Origin: CAZZDK01 sp964652235
GTDB taxonomy: Bacteria; Pseudomonadota; Alphaproteobacteria; UBA9219
Length of the DNA stretch: 64,000 bases
Direction of reading: 5' to 3'
Assembly: GCA_964652235.1 (NCBI GenBank)
Contig: CAZZDK010000006.1
Span: 1-64,000, forward strand
How positions within the stretch are numbered: position 1 is the stretch's first letter; every line of letters begins with the position of its first letter. The notes under the pieces are model-generated. The model was not told the origin of the DNA and did not search any database. It worked only from the letters and a program-made list of their open reading frames with translations. Positions 34,190 to 43,103 of the stretch are shown piece by piece. A program made the translations under genes and the position numbers.

Positions 34190-35410
34190 ATGACGCCTGA
34201 AGCGGCTCTGGGCCTGGCCCGCTCGCCGATGCCGAGCAGTTTTCCCCGCATCGAACGACTTCCCCCCTACATTTTCAGCATTACGACGGCCCTTAAGATG
34301 GAGGCCCGCCGACGCGGCGAGGATATCGTGGATTTCGGCATGGGCAATCCCGACGGCCCGACGCCGAGACATATCGTCGATAAATTGATCGAAGTCGCGC
34401 AGCGGTCCGACACGCACGGCTATTCGACCTCCAAGGGCATTCCGCGCCTGCGCCGCGCGATCTGCGGCTGGTACAAGAAACGCTACGGCGTGGAGCTTGA
34501 TCCCGACAGCGAGGCCATCACGACGATCGGCTCAAAGGAGGGGATCGCGCACCTCATGCTCGGCACGCTTGATCGCGGCGACAGCGTTTTGGTGCCCAAC
34601 CCGTCTTATCCGATCCACATCTACGGTCCCGTCATCGCGGGCGCCGACATCACGCAGGTGCCGATGATCCCCGGCGTCGATTTCTTCGCCGAGCTGGAAA
34701 GGGCGATCCGCATGAGGATTCCCAAGCCCAAAATGCTCATTTGCAGCTTTCCCTCCAACCCGACGGCGCAATGCGTGGAGATTGATTTCTTCGAGAGACT
34801 CGTCGATCTCGCGCGCGCCTACGGCATTTATATCGTGCACGATCTCGCCTACGCCGACATTTGCTTCGACGGCTGGCGGTGTCCCAGCATTTTGCAGGTC
34901 AAGGGCGCGAAGGACGTGGCGGTCGAGTTCTTCACCATGAGTAAAAGCTACAACATGGCGGGCTGGCGCATGGGATTCATGGTCGGCAACAAAACGCTCG
35001 TCCATGCGCTGGAGCGCATCAAGGGCTACAACGATTACGGCACTTTCACGCCCATTCAGGTCGCCTGCATCGCGGCGCTCGAGGGGCCTCAAAATTGCGT
35101 CGAAGAGATTCGCATGACGTATCAGAGGCGGCGAGACGTACTTGTGAAAGGCCTGCATGAAGCCGGATGGATGGTCGATAAGCCCAAGGCGACCATGTAT
35201 ATCTGGGCCAAAATCCCGGAACGTTACGCGTCTTTGGGATCGCTGGAGTTCGCGAAGCTTTTACTCAAGGAAGCGAAAGTTTCCGTCTCGCCCGGCATCG
35301 GCTTCGGCGAGTTCGGCGACGATCACGTGCGCTTCGCGATGATCGAAAACGAAGAGCGTTCGCGCCAGGCGGTCCGGGGGATCAAGGAGATGTTCAGGAA
35401 AAGCGCCTAA
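34190..35410 (+). CDS. Class I aminotransferase, AlaC / LL-diaminopimelate aminotransferase-like
   Basis: 406 aa. PLP fold type I with 'SKSYNMAGWRMGFMVGN' (Lys forms the Schiff base), 'FSFPSNPTAQ' type substrate loop ('CSFPSNPTAQCVE'), 'IVHDLAYADICFDG' and 'DHVRFAMIENEERSRQAVRGIK'. Closest in motif to AlaC/YfbQ-type alanine transaminases (SKSYNMAGWR) and DAP-aminotransferases. ATG 34190 has AAAGGA upstream. The next gene, murI, begins 3 bp after its stop. Supplying alanine or DAP for cell-wall precursors would fit the murI neighbour, but the substrate is not decided by sequence. Confidence 0.9.
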   Translation: MTPEAALGLARSPMPSSFPRIERLPPYIFSITTALKMEARRRGEDIVDFGMGNPDGPTPRHIVDKLIEVAQRSDTHGYSTSKGIPRLRRAICGWYKKRYGVELDPDSEAITTIGSKEGIAHLMLGTLDRGDSVLVPNPSYPIHIYGPVIAGADITQVPMIPGVDFFAELERAIRMRIPKPKMLICSFPSNPTAQCVEIDFFERLVDLARAYGIYIVHDLAYADICFDGWRCPSILQVKGAKDVAVEFFTMSKSYNMAGWRMGFMVGNKTLVHALERIKGYNDYGTFTPIQVACIAALEGPQNCVEEIRMTYQRRRDVLVKGLHEAGWMVDKPKATMYIWAKIPERYASLGSLEFAKLLLKEAKVSVSPGIGFGEFGDDHVRFAMIENEERSRQAVRGIKEMFRKSA

Positions 35411-35413
35411 TCC

Positions 35414-36220
35414 ATGCCATCTTCCTCTTCCATCGGGGTTTTCGATTCCGGCGTCGGGGGCCTTACGGTCCTGCGGGCTTTGCGCGAGGCGTTGCCGCGC
35501 GAAGATTTCGTTTATCTGGGCGATACGGCGCGTCTGCCTTACGGAACGAAAACGCCCGATACCGTGGCGCGTTACGCGCTTCAGGCGGCGGAAAGGCTTT
35601 TGCGGGAAAAGATCAAGCTGCTGGTCGTGGCCTGCAACACGGCTTCGGCGCTGGCCTTGCCGTTCCTGCGGCGGGCCTTGCCGGATTTGCCCTGTCTGGG
35701 CGTGGTCGAGCCGGGCGCGGCGGCGGCGGCGAAAGCTTCGCGAAACGGACGCATCGTCGTTCTGGCCACCGAAAGCACGGCGCGTTCCGGCGCCTATCCC
35801 AAAGCCATTCGCGCCCTGCGGCCCGAAGCGGAAATCGAGGGGCTGGCCTGCAATCTGCTTGTCTCGTTGGCGGAGGAGGGTTGGACCGAAGGACGGGAGG
35901 CGCAAGCCGTCGTCGAACGTTATCTGCGGCAGATTCGCCTCGCGGACTACGATACGCTCGTTTTAGGCTGTACGCATTTTCCGCTTCTCGCGCCGCTGAT
36001 CCGGACCCTTTTGCCTGAAGAGATCGCGCTTGTGGACAGCGCCGAAACGACGGCCCGCGCCGTCGCCGCTTGTCTTAAGACGAGCGGCCTTGCGCGGACG
36101 GACGGCGGGCAGGGCGAGGCCCGCTTTCTCGTCACCGACGGCCCCGAACGTTTTCAGGCTCTTGCCGAACGGTTTTTGGGAGGAAAAAGGGCGGAAAGCG
36201 TCGAAACCATCTCGCTTTAA
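35414..36220 (+). CDS. murI: Glutamate racemase
   Basis: 268 aa. Makes D-glutamate for peptidoglycan. Both catalytic cysteines are present: 'LVVACNTASALAL' and 'LVLGCTHFPLL'. The start 'SIGVFDSGVGGLTVLRALREALP' and 'YLGDTARLPYG' are standard. It is preceded directly by the aminotransferase gene and probably shares its promoter. Confidence 0.95.
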   Translation: MPSSSSIGVFDSGVGGLTVLRALREALPREDFVYLGDTARLPYGTKTPDTVARYALQAAERLLREKIKLLVVACNTASALALPFLRRALPDLPCLGVVEPGAAAAAKASRNGRIVVLATESTARSGAYPKAIRALRPEAEIEGLACNLLVSLAEEGWTEGREAQAVVERYLRQIRLADYDTLVLGCTHFPLLAPLIRTLLPEEIALVDSAETTARAVAACLKTSGLARTDGGQGEARFLVTDGPERFQALAERFLGGKRAESVETISL

Positions 36221-36258
36221 TAACCGTAACCCCTTGGCTGCTGAGAGGACGTTCCTCC

Positions 36259-36834
36259 CTACCATGCCCTACCGCCGGGTTGGGGCGTGGCGGCCCCGTT
36301 CTGGCCGGAACCAGATGGCGCTGTCTTGTCTTTGGCCGACGTCAGCGCGGTTTTCTGCTGCGGTTCGGTTTGTTGGAGGGAAGTTTGGGGCCTTCCTTCC
36401 GGGGCCGTCTCTTTGCGTCTAAAATCGTCTCGGAGCATCATTTCCCGCGTTATTTTTTCCGGATGGCCGCGATAAGGCGCATTTAGGGCCTCGCCCCAGG
36501 CGGCGTCATTAGGGCCCGAGGGCGTTTTTTCGTACCAATTGTATTGTCGGGAAAAGGGGGCGCAGGTTCCGCATTTCACAAGCGCGAAGGCTTCTTTCTG
36601 AACCTTCTCCTTTTCGACGGTGGTCGGCGGGAACAAAAGGGAAAACCGGACCAGAGAACAGGTAAGGGTGGCGTTTTCCTGCACCTTTTGGGGCTGAAGT
36701 TTTTGCGAAAGTTCTTCAGGCGGGTAAAAACCGAATTTCGCGCTGCAGCCAGTCAGCTGCAAAGCGGCCAAGGAGATAAGACCAAGGAGGGCGAGTCTTC
36801 TAAAGGGCTTTTTGCTGGGCGTTTTTCGGCGCAT
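36259..36834 (-). CDS. Putative lipoprotein, unknown function
   Basis: 191 aa from ATG 36834 (AGGAA ribosome site). The signal is 'LLGLISLAALQLTGC', lipidation at about Cys30. The mature part carries 'CSLVRFSLLFPP', 'LVKCGTCAPFSRQYNWYEKTPSGPNDAAWGEALNAPYRGHPEK' and a low-complexity Gln/Thr/Ser-rich tail. Three conserved-looking cysteines. Not recognised. It is divergent from dnaN with 176 bp between the starts, which hold the dnaN promoter region. Confidence 0.72.
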   Translation of the reverse strand: MRRKTPSKKPFRRLALLGLISLAALQLTGCSAKFGFYPPEELSQKLQPQKVQENATLTCSLVRFSLLFPPTTVEKEKVQKEAFALVKCGTCAPFSRQYNWYEKTPSGPNDAAWGEALNAPYRGHPEKITREMMLRDDFRRKETAPEGRPQTSLQQTEPQQKTALTSAKDKTAPSGSGQNGAATPQPGGRAW

Positions 36835-37010
36835 CCTGAAAATTCCTAACAATAAGGATAAAAGTAATATACAGGAACATACTGTAAATATCGTTAATGA
36901 TTGTGCAAGAAAAAGATGGAAATACGACACGTTAGCCGACTCTAGCCAACCCCCCAATTCTCTGTTATCCCTTTGATACGGAAGATTCTCTCTAGCCGAG
37001 GCACCGCCCT

Positions 37011-38129
37011 ATGAAAATCACCCTCGAACGCGCCGCCCTCTTAAAGAGCCTGAGCCATATCCAAAGCGTCGTGGAGCGCCGGAACACGATCCCCATTCTG
37101 GCCAATGTTTTGATCCGCGCTTCGGGCGAGGAGGTCTCTTTTGCCGCCACGGACATGGAGATCGAGGTTAACGAGACCGTTCAGGCGACCGTCGCCAAGC
37201 CCGGCGCCGTCACGGCCCCCGCCCACACGCTTTACGAGATCGTCCGCAAACTGCCCGAAGGCGCGCAGGTGGAAATCAGCGCCGTCGGCGCGGGGCAGCT
37301 TGCGCTCGTTTCCGGGCGTTCCAGCTTCAAGCTCGGCTGCCTGCCGGTGGACGATTTTCCGAAAATGCCCGACGGCGACCACAAGCATAAGTTTTCTATC
37401 GCCGCCGACGATCTGCGCGCGCTGATCGACAGCACGCGCTTCGCCATTTCGATGGAAGAGACGCGTTATTATCTGAACGGCATCTATTTGCACACGGCTA
37501 AGGCCGACAAAAAGGTGGACGTTCTTCGCGCCGTCGCCACCGACGGCCATCGCCTCGCGCGGGCCGAAATGCCCGCGCCGCAGGGCGCGAAGGGCATAGC
37601 GGGCATTATCCTGCCGCGTAAGACGGCGTTCGAGGTGCGCAAGCTGCTCGATGAAATTTCCGGCGCGGTGGAAATCGCTCTTTCGGAATCCAAGGTGCGC
37701 TTCACGTTCGATAACGTCGTCATTACTTCCAAGCTCATCGACGGCACGTTCCCGGATTATGAGCGCGTCATTCCCGCGCAGAACGACAAGATCCTCGACA
37801 CAAGCGCCAAGCTTCTTGCCGCCGCCGTGGACCGCGTGGCCACCATATCTTCGGAAAAGTCCCGCGCCGTCAAGCTGGCTTTGACGCAAGGACAGATGGT
37901 CCTGACCGCCAACGCGCCCGAAGCCGGAAGCGCGACGGAAGAAGTCGAGGTCAATTACGACGGTCCGCCCATGGAAATCGGTTTCAACGCGCGTTATCTG
38001 CTCGACATCCTTCAGCAGATACAGGGCGACGGCGTCCGCCTCCAGCTTTCCGACGGCGCTTCGCCCGCGCTGGTGCAGGACATCGGGGATGCTTCGGCGC
38101 TCTATGTGCTTATGCCCATGCGCGTCTAA
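37011..38129 (+). CDS. dnaN: DNA polymerase III beta sliding clamp
   Basis: 372 aa. Full-length clamp with three domains: N-terminal 'MKITLERAALLKSLSHIQSVVERRNTIPILANVLI', middle 'FAISMEETRYYLNGIYLH' and 'ATDGHRLARAEMP', C-terminal 'GFNARYLLDILQQI' and 'YVLMPMRV'. It holds the polymerase on DNA. recF follows. dnaA is not next to it, so the order differs from the classic dnaA-dnaN-recF; the origin is not evident here. Confidence 0.97.
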   Translation: MKITLERAALLKSLSHIQSVVERRNTIPILANVLIRASGEEVSFAATDMEIEVNETVQATVAKPGAVTAPAHTLYEIVRKLPEGAQVEISAVGAGQLALVSGRSSFKLGCLPVDDFPKMPDGDHKHKFSIAADDLRALIDSTRFAISMEETRYYLNGIYLHTAKADKKVDVLRAVATDGHRLARAEMPAPQGAKGIAGIILPRKTAFEVRKLLDEISGAVEIALSESKVRFTFDNVVITSKLIDGTFPDYERVIPAQNDKILDTSAKLLAAAVDRVATISSEKSRAVKLALTQGQMVLTANAPEAGSATEEVEVNYDGPPMEIGFNARYLLDILQQIQGDGVRLQLSDGASPALVQDIGDASALYVLMPMRV

Positions 38130-38133
38130 GCGA

Positions 38134-38220
38134 GGGGTCGGGGATCAGGATTCGGGGATCGGGGAAAATGCTGGATTTTTACGTTGCCCCGACCCCCGAC
38201 TCCCGACCCCAGGCCCCCCT
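38134..38220. repeat. G-rich/C-rich inverted repeat at the dnaN-recF junction
   Basis: GGGGTCGGGG (38134-38143) pairs with CCCCGACCCC (38187-38196), and nearby GGGATCGGGG-type units (to 38164) face CCCGACTCCCGACCCC (to ~38220). The repeat begins 5 bases after the dnaN stop and covers the putative recF start at 38168 and its first ~17 codons. Confidence 0.7.
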
Positions 38221-39331
38221 TTTCCTCTCCCGCCTCACGCTCGCCAATTTCCGCAATCACCGCGATTTAAGATTGGCGCTAGGCGCCGCGCCCGTCGTTT
38301 TGACGGGGCCGAACGGCGGCGGCAAAACCAGTCTNNNNNNNNNNNNNNNNNNNNNNNNNNNNNNNNNNNNNNNNNNNNNNNNNNNNNNNNNNNNNNNNGA
38401 GGCGGACGATGCGCCCTGGGGTATCGCGGCCGATGTGATCGCGCCGGGGGGCGAGACCAAAATCGCCACGGGACGCGATCCTCAAGGCGGCGAGGGCGAG
38501 CGTCGTGTCGTTCTGATCGACGGCAAGACCGCCCGCAATCAGCAGGCGTTGGCCGAGCTTGTTGCGATGGCCTGGATTACGCCGGAGCTGGACCGCGTTC
38601 TCGGCGACGGGCCTTCGGCACGGCGCAAATTGATTGATCGCATGGCCTTTAGCTTCGATCCCGCCCATGCCGGGCGCGTGCATCGTTATGAAAAGGCTTT
38701 GCGCGAGCGCCTGCGGTTGCTGCGCGACGGCGCGGGCGATCCTTCCTGGCTGGGAGGCCTTGAAGACGAAATGGCCCGTACCGGCGTGGCGATCGCCGCT
38801 GCGCGGCTGCAGTTGATCGAAAAACTGCACGCGGCGAGCGAGGCGGCCCAAAGCGTTTTTCCCCAGGCGGATCTTTCCCTTTGCGGGCAGGCGGAAGAGG
38901 CGCTGACGCGCAAGGCCGCGCTGCTTGTGGAGGACGAATTGCGGCTCGATCTCGCGCGGTGCCGCGAGGAGGACGCGCAGGTGGGCGCTTGCGCCGTCGG
39001 GCCGCACCGTAGCGATCTGCTTGTCGTTCACCGCGCGCGGCAATGTCCGGCGGAGCTTTGCTCGACCGGCGAGCAGAAGGCTTTGCTCGTCGCCGTCATG
39101 CTAGCCTATGTGCGGACGTTGGAGGCGGCGCGAGGGATGAAGCCGCTTTTCCTGCTCGACGACATCACCGCGCATCTCGACGAAAAAAGACGCGAGGCCC
39201 TGTTTGAGGACATCGCCGCGCTCGGCGTTCAGGCGTGGCTGACCGGAACGGACGCCGCGCACTTCGCGCCGCTGCTCTCCCGCGCGCAGCATTTCGGCGT
39301 GGAAGAGGGCCGGGTCACGGCGCTTAATTAG
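38168..39331 (+). CDS. recF: DNA replication and repair protein RecF (interrupted by an N gap)
   Basis: About 388 codons including 64 N. SMC-like ATPase: 'LTLANFRNHRDLRLALG', Walker A 'LTGPNGGGKTS', the N gap, then 'DGKTARNQQALAEL', 'TPELDRVLGDGPSARRKLIDRMAFSFDP', 'CAVGPHRSDLLV', signature 'STGEQKALLVAVMLA' and Walker B 'PLFLLDDITAHLDEKRR'. It loads RecA at single-strand gaps with RecOR. The first ~17 residues (MLDFYVAPTPDSRPQAP) are encoded inside a G/C-rich inverted repeat and are not part of the family, so the repeat may have changed the start. The frame is kept across the gap. Confidence 0.92.
   Translation: MLDFYVAPTPDSRPQAPLFLSRLTLANFRNHRDLRLALGAAPVVLTGPNGGGKTSXXXXXXXXXXXXXXXXXXXXXXEADDAPWGIAADVIAPGGETKIATGRDPQGGEGERRVVLIDGKTARNQQALAELVAMAWITPELDRVLGDGPSARRKLIDRMAFSFDPAHAGRVHRYEKALRERLRLLRDGAGDPSWLGGLEDEMARTGVAIAAARLQLIEKLHAASEAAQSVFPQADLSLCGQAEEALTRKAALLVEDELRLDLARCREEDAQVGACAVGPHRSDLLVVHRARQCPAELCSTGEQKALLVAVMLAYVRTLEAARGMKPLFLLDDITAHLDEKRREALFEDIAALGVQAWLTGTDAAHFAPLLSRAQHFGVEEGRVTALN
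38335..38398. other. Assembly gap of 64 N inside recF
   Basis: Run of N directly after the Walker A codons of recF. The reading frame is the same on both sides, so the true missing length is near the marked one, or differs by a multiple of three. Confidence 0.98.
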
Positions 39332-40161
39332 ACGGCAAGGGCGAAAGCCGACACATGACCGCAAGTCGATTCTGCGGGCTTTCCGGTCTTCGGGCGGCGC
39401 AATTCTTCGATTTGCTCGTCCGAAACCCACCAGGCCCTGCCGCCTTCCGGCGGCCTGTTTTGGAAAACCGCCGTCGGCATCAAATGCCGCGCCGCCCGCT
39501 CCAAAAGATAAACCTGCGCCGCGCTGATCGGCAGGCTGTCGGGAGAGGACGGAAGATACCGGCTCAAGGAAAGCCCGGCGATTTTGAAGGTCTCGGAGGG
39601 CGTTGAAGGGGGGCAAAGGTTTTCCATCACGTAGCGCAAGGAACACCAGGCGACGTGTTTGCGGCCCTTGTTGCATTGGCCGAGAAGTTTTTTATCCTCG
39701 TCCAGCGCTTTCGGATAAGGAGCGGTGGGGCCTTTGGGGCCGTTGACCACGGGATAAATGCCCGGAAGCTTCTCGTCGAAATCCCCTAAATAACGCGCCG
39801 CGAAAATGACCTGCCTGCCGTCCGGCGAGAAAGCCTTCGACCCTTCATGGTGCAGAAGAACGGGCGCGTGTTCCCTTTTGAAGTAAAGGCCCGCATGGAA
39901 CAAAAGCGAATTGTAGGAAGCCAGCCTGAGCGAGAACTTCTCCCAATTTTCATCCAGGCAGGTTTCGAGCAAAGGGCCGGAGAGAAAGCTGGCGAAAGGC
40001 GGCGCGACGTCCCAGGCCGGATTTTGCATCAGAACGTGGATTTCTTTTTTCCCCGTTTCCGGGTTGACGGCGTTCGCCCAGGGGAGAAGCCAAAAGTCCG
40101 GCCATTTGTCGTGAATGCAGGGGCCGATATAAACGTCCGTGTCGTAAGCGAGAGAGGCCAT
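39328..40161 (-). CDS. Hypothetical protein, cytoplasmic
   Basis: 277 aa from ATG 40161 with GGAGG 8 bases upstream. No signal or membrane segment. The text includes 'YIGPCIHDKWPDFWLLPWAN', 'FKREHAPVLLHHEGSKAFSPDGRQVIFAARYLGDFDEKLPGIYPV', 'CNKGRKHVAWCSLRYVMENL' and 'LERAARHLMPTAVFQNRPPEGGRAWWVSDEQIEELRRP'. I do not recognise a domain. The stop overlaps recF by 4 bp on the opposite strand. The 205 bp between its start and the ABC transporter start hold no gene, but contain a short direct repeat (GTTCCACC). Confidence 0.7.
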   Translation of the reverse strand: MASLAYDTDVYIGPCIHDKWPDFWLLPWANAVNPETGKKEIHVLMQNPAWDVAPPFASFLSGPLLETCLDENWEKFSLRLASYNSLLFHAGLYFKREHAPVLLHHEGSKAFSPDGRQVIFAARYLGDFDEKLPGIYPVVNGPKGPTAPYPKALDEDKKLLGQCNKGRKHVAWCSLRYVMENLCPPSTPSETFKIAGLSLSRYLPSSPDSLPISAAQVYLLERAARHLMPTAVFQNRPPEGGRAWWVSDEQIEELRRPKTGKPAESTCGHVSAFALAV

Positions 40162-40366
40162 GGCAAAATCCTCCAAAGGTGCTTAGGTTCCAGAAGAACT
40201 TGTAGGGTTCGCTTATGCGTTCTATACAGAAAAAAGAGGCCTTTTCATAGTTAACGGGATCTTTTTTATTTTCACGTTCCACCGTTCCACCGTTTCACTC
40301 GAGAAGGCCGACAAGAAGTTTCATAACGCTTTGGGAAAACGCGGGCGCGTCGAGAGAGAGAAAAAA

Positions 40367-42109
40367 ATGTGGAACCTGTATCGCCTGATGTGGAACTACG
40401 GCATGGAACTTCGCGGCCGCATCGCGCTGTTCGTCTCCCTCTCCGTCATCGCGCAATTTATCGCCGCGACGCAGCCGGTGATTCTCGATCATTTGATCGA
40501 AAGCGTAAGGAGCGGCGGCAAGGAAACGTTGCCGACAATTTTCTTTTGGTGCGCGGCGCTCGGAATCGTCGTGTCGGTATTCTGGGCTTTCCATATGCCC
40601 TCGCGTATCATCGAGCGCTGGACCGCGTTTGAGATTTATAGAAACTTCGTCGCCGATCTTTACCGCAAGGTGACGGATATGCCTTTGCGCTGGCACCAGG
40701 ACCATCATTCAGGCGACACGATCGGGCGCGTGACCAAGGCCAGCAAGGCCCTGTTCGTTTTCTGCCAGGACCAGTATGTCCTTTTGCAAATGACCGTGCG
40801 TTTTGGGGCTTGCCTCGCTTTTCTCGCCTGGTACAGCTGGTGGGTCGCGCTGGCCGATCTGGTTTTAAGTGCCGCAATCTTTATCGTCGTGCGTCGGATG
40901 GATCGCACGCTTGTCATGAACGTGCGCGAGGTAAACGAAAAAGAACACCGCCTCAGCGCCGCCCTTTACGATTATATCGGCAACATCACGTCGGTTCTTA
41001 TGTTGCGCCTGCAAGGTCGGACGCGGGACGAGGTAGAGCGCCGTTTCTCCGCCATGCGGGTCCCGTTTCGGCGCGAGGTGTCCTATAATGAGGCCAAATG
41101 GTGCGTCCTGAACATAGCGCTCGTCGTTATGCAAGCCGCCATGGTTGGGGCCTATATCGGCGCGACGTTCTGGCGCGGCGAGGCGCTTTTGATCGGCAGC
41201 GTGGTGGCGATTTACCAATATCAGAATTCGATCATGAACCTTTTCTACCAATGGGCGGCCCATGCGGATCATCTGCTGCATCAGAGCATAGACATTCGCT
41301 CCATCGACGGGATCGAGGCGGATCACCGGGCGCTGGGCGCGCGCGCCGCGCACGAGGCCGCCCCTTTATGGAAAGACATCAAAATAGCGGGCCTTTCTTT
41401 CACGCATCATGAGGCGCAGGAAAAGTTGCACCACCTGAGGGACGTTTCTCTTTCGATAAGAGCGGGACAGAAAATCGCCCTCGTCGGGGAAAGCGGCGCG
41501 GGCAAGACGACGCTTTTGACTCTTTTGCGCGGGCTTTACGAGGCCGGAAGCGTGTCGCTTAACCTCGACGGCAGGCTTTCCGGAACGCTCAGGCCGCTTT
41601 CGGGCTTCACGACGCTCGTGCCGCAGGAAGCCGAGATTTTCGAGAACACCATCGCCTACAACCTGACCTTCGACGTGGATTTGCCGGAAGAGGCGTTGCG
41701 AAAGGCCCTTTTCATGGCGGACTTCGAAGAGGTCGTCGCCTCTCTGCCCCAAGGCCTTGCCAGCGACATCCGCGAGCGCGGCGTGAATCTGTCCGGCGGC
41801 GAAAAGCAGAGACTGGCGCTGGCGCGAGGCCTGCTGGCGGGGCGGGATTCCTCGCTGCTTTTGCTCGACGAGCCGACAAGCAACGTCGATCTGGCGACCG
41901 AGGCGCGGATCTTCGAGCGGTTGTTTTCCGTCTATGCGGACAAGGCGATTATGGCTTCCGTCCACCGTTTGCACCTGTTGCCGCGTTTCGATTGGATCAT
42001 CTATATGAAGGACGGAAAAACGGTTCAGCAGGGCGATTTCGAGACGTTAACGCGCGAAAAAGGCCCGTTTTTGGATCTTTGGCTTCACGGCGCGAACGCG
42101 GGGGAGTAG
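40367..42109 (+). CDS. ABC transporter, fused permease and ATPase (exporter type)
   Basis: 580 aa half-transporter. Six predicted membrane helices (about residues 20-310), then the nucleotide-binding domain: Walker A 'GESGAGKTTLL' (~373), Q-loop 'TTLVPQEAEIFENTIAYNLTF', signature 'LSGGEKQRLALARGL' (~473), Walker B 'LLLLDEPTSNVD' and H-loop 'MASVHRLHLL'. All catalytic parts are kept. It would act as a homodimer. Substrate is not known: MsbA/lipid or peptide exporters share this layout. ATG 40367 follows GAGAGAGAG. A weak terminator follows. Confidence 0.92.
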   Translation: MWNLYRLMWNYGMELRGRIALFVSLSVIAQFIAATQPVILDHLIESVRSGGKETLPTIFFWCAALGIVVSVFWAFHMPSRIIERWTAFEIYRNFVADLYRKVTDMPLRWHQDHHSGDTIGRVTKASKALFVFCQDQYVLLQMTVRFGACLAFLAWYSWWVALADLVLSAAIFIVVRRMDRTLVMNVREVNEKEHRLSAALYDYIGNITSVLMLRLQGRTRDEVERRFSAMRVPFRREVSYNEAKWCVLNIALVVMQAAMVGAYIGATFWRGEALLIGSVVAIYQYQNSIMNLFYQWAAHADHLLHQSIDIRSIDGIEADHRALGARAAHEAAPLWKDIKIAGLSFTHHEAQEKLHHLRDVSLSIRAGQKIALVGESGAGKTTLLTLLRGLYEAGSVSLNLDGRLSGTLRPLSGFTTLVPQEAEIFENTIAYNLTFDVDLPEEALRKALFMADFEEVVASLPQGLASDIRERGVNLSGGEKQRLALARGLLAGRDSSLLLLDEPTSNVDLATEARIFERLFSVYADKAIMASVHRLHLLPRFDWIIYMKDGKTVQQGDFETLTREKGPFLDLWLHGANAGE

Positions 42110-42132
42110 AAAGGCCTTGTTGCCGCCTTTTT
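42110..42132 (+). terminator. Possible terminator after the ABC transporter
   Basis: AAAGGC (42110-42115), 9-base loop, GCCTTT (42125-42130), then more T. The stem is only six pairs, so the call is tentative. Confidence 0.4.
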
Positions 42133-42152
42133 GTTAATTTAAGCCTTAGGTC

Positions 42153-43103
42153 ATGGACATCTATCTTCCCATCGCCGAAATGTCGGTCAACGCCTTGGGA
42201 CTTCTCCTTTTGGGGGCGGTCGTGGGCTTTCTGTCGGGTCTGTTTGGGGTCGGGGGCGGCTTTTTGCTGACGCCCCTTCTGACCTTTATGGGCGTGCCGC
42301 CTACTATCGCGGTGGGTACGCAATCCTGCCAGCTTGCGGGCACGAGCCTTTCCGGCACAATGGCGCATTGGCGCAAGAAAAACATCGACGTTCAGATGGC
42401 CACGGTCCTGATGGCCGGAAGCTTCATCGGCACCGGCGCGGGGGTGAAGATTTTCAGTTGGCTCAAGCAGATCGGCCAGATCAATTTAACGATTATGCTG
42501 GGGTACGTCTCGCTGCTTTCGATCGTGGGAGCCTTGATGTTCTGGGAAAGCGCGCCGCGTCTTTTCAAGCTCGGCCAGCGCGTGCGCAAACCTTCCGTTC
42601 TGCGGGACGTTCCGAAGGACGAAGAGACGAAGATCACGCAAGGCTGGGGCGCGGAAGGTTCGATGGCGATGGATTTCCCGCGCTCGCGACTGCGGGTGAA
42701 TGTGTTTTTGCCCTTGGGGCTTGGTTTTCTGGGAGGCCTTCTTGTCGCGCTTTTGGGCGTCGGCGGCGGGTTCGTGATGGTTCCCGCCATGATCTATATC
42801 CTGCGAATGCCGCCCGCGCTTGTGAACGGAACGTCGCTGTTGCAGATCGTCTTCACGACGGGCCTTGCGGCCATTTTGCAGGCGACCTCGAATCGGAGCG
42901 TCGATATCGTCCTGGCGCTGTTTCTTTTGGTCGGCAGCGTCGTTTCGGTGCCGATGGGCGCGCGGCTAGCCTGGCGGCTCAGGCCCGAAGTCGCGCGTTT
43001 TTCGATGGCGTGCCTTATCTTGCTCGTTGCGGGCAAGCTGATTTTGGACGTCACGCTGACGCCCGATCAGATTTATTCGGTCGAATTGAGGCCCTTGTCA
43101 TGA
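42153..43103 (+). CDS. TauE/SafE family sulfite/organosulfonate exporter-like membrane protein
   Basis: 316 aa with about eight hydrophobic segments in two halves. Each half carries a Gly-rich motif typical of the family: 'GLFGVGGGFLLTPLLTFMG' (about residue 28) and 'ALLGVGGGFVMVPAMIYI' (about 195), followed by 'GTQSCQLAGTS' and 'NGTSLLQIVF'. The family moves sulfur-containing anions, but substrates are seldom proven. The ATGA overlap with the TIGR02186 gene, then usp and nfu, is a cluster found in other Alphaproteobacteria (memory, not checked). Confidence 0.9.
   Translation: MDIYLPIAEMSVNALGLLLLGAVVGFLSGLFGVGGGFLLTPLLTFMGVPPTIAVGTQSCQLAGTSLSGTMAHWRKKNIDVQMATVLMAGSFIGTGAGVKIFSWLKQIGQINLTIMLGYVSLLSIVGALMFWESAPRLFKLGQRVRKPSVLRDVPKDEETKITQGWGAEGSMAMDFPRSRLRVNVFLPLGLGFLGGLLVALLGVGGGFVMVPAMIYILRMPPALVNGTSLLQIVFTTGLAAILQATSNRSVDIVLALFLLVGSVVSVPMGARLAWRLRPEVARFSMACLILLVAGKLILDVTLTPDQIYSVELRPLS

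Noticed and set aside
36835..38129. Replication origin near dnaN
   Set aside because: No DnaA gene and no cluster of DnaA boxes (TTATNCACA) was seen in the 176-bp region before dnaN.
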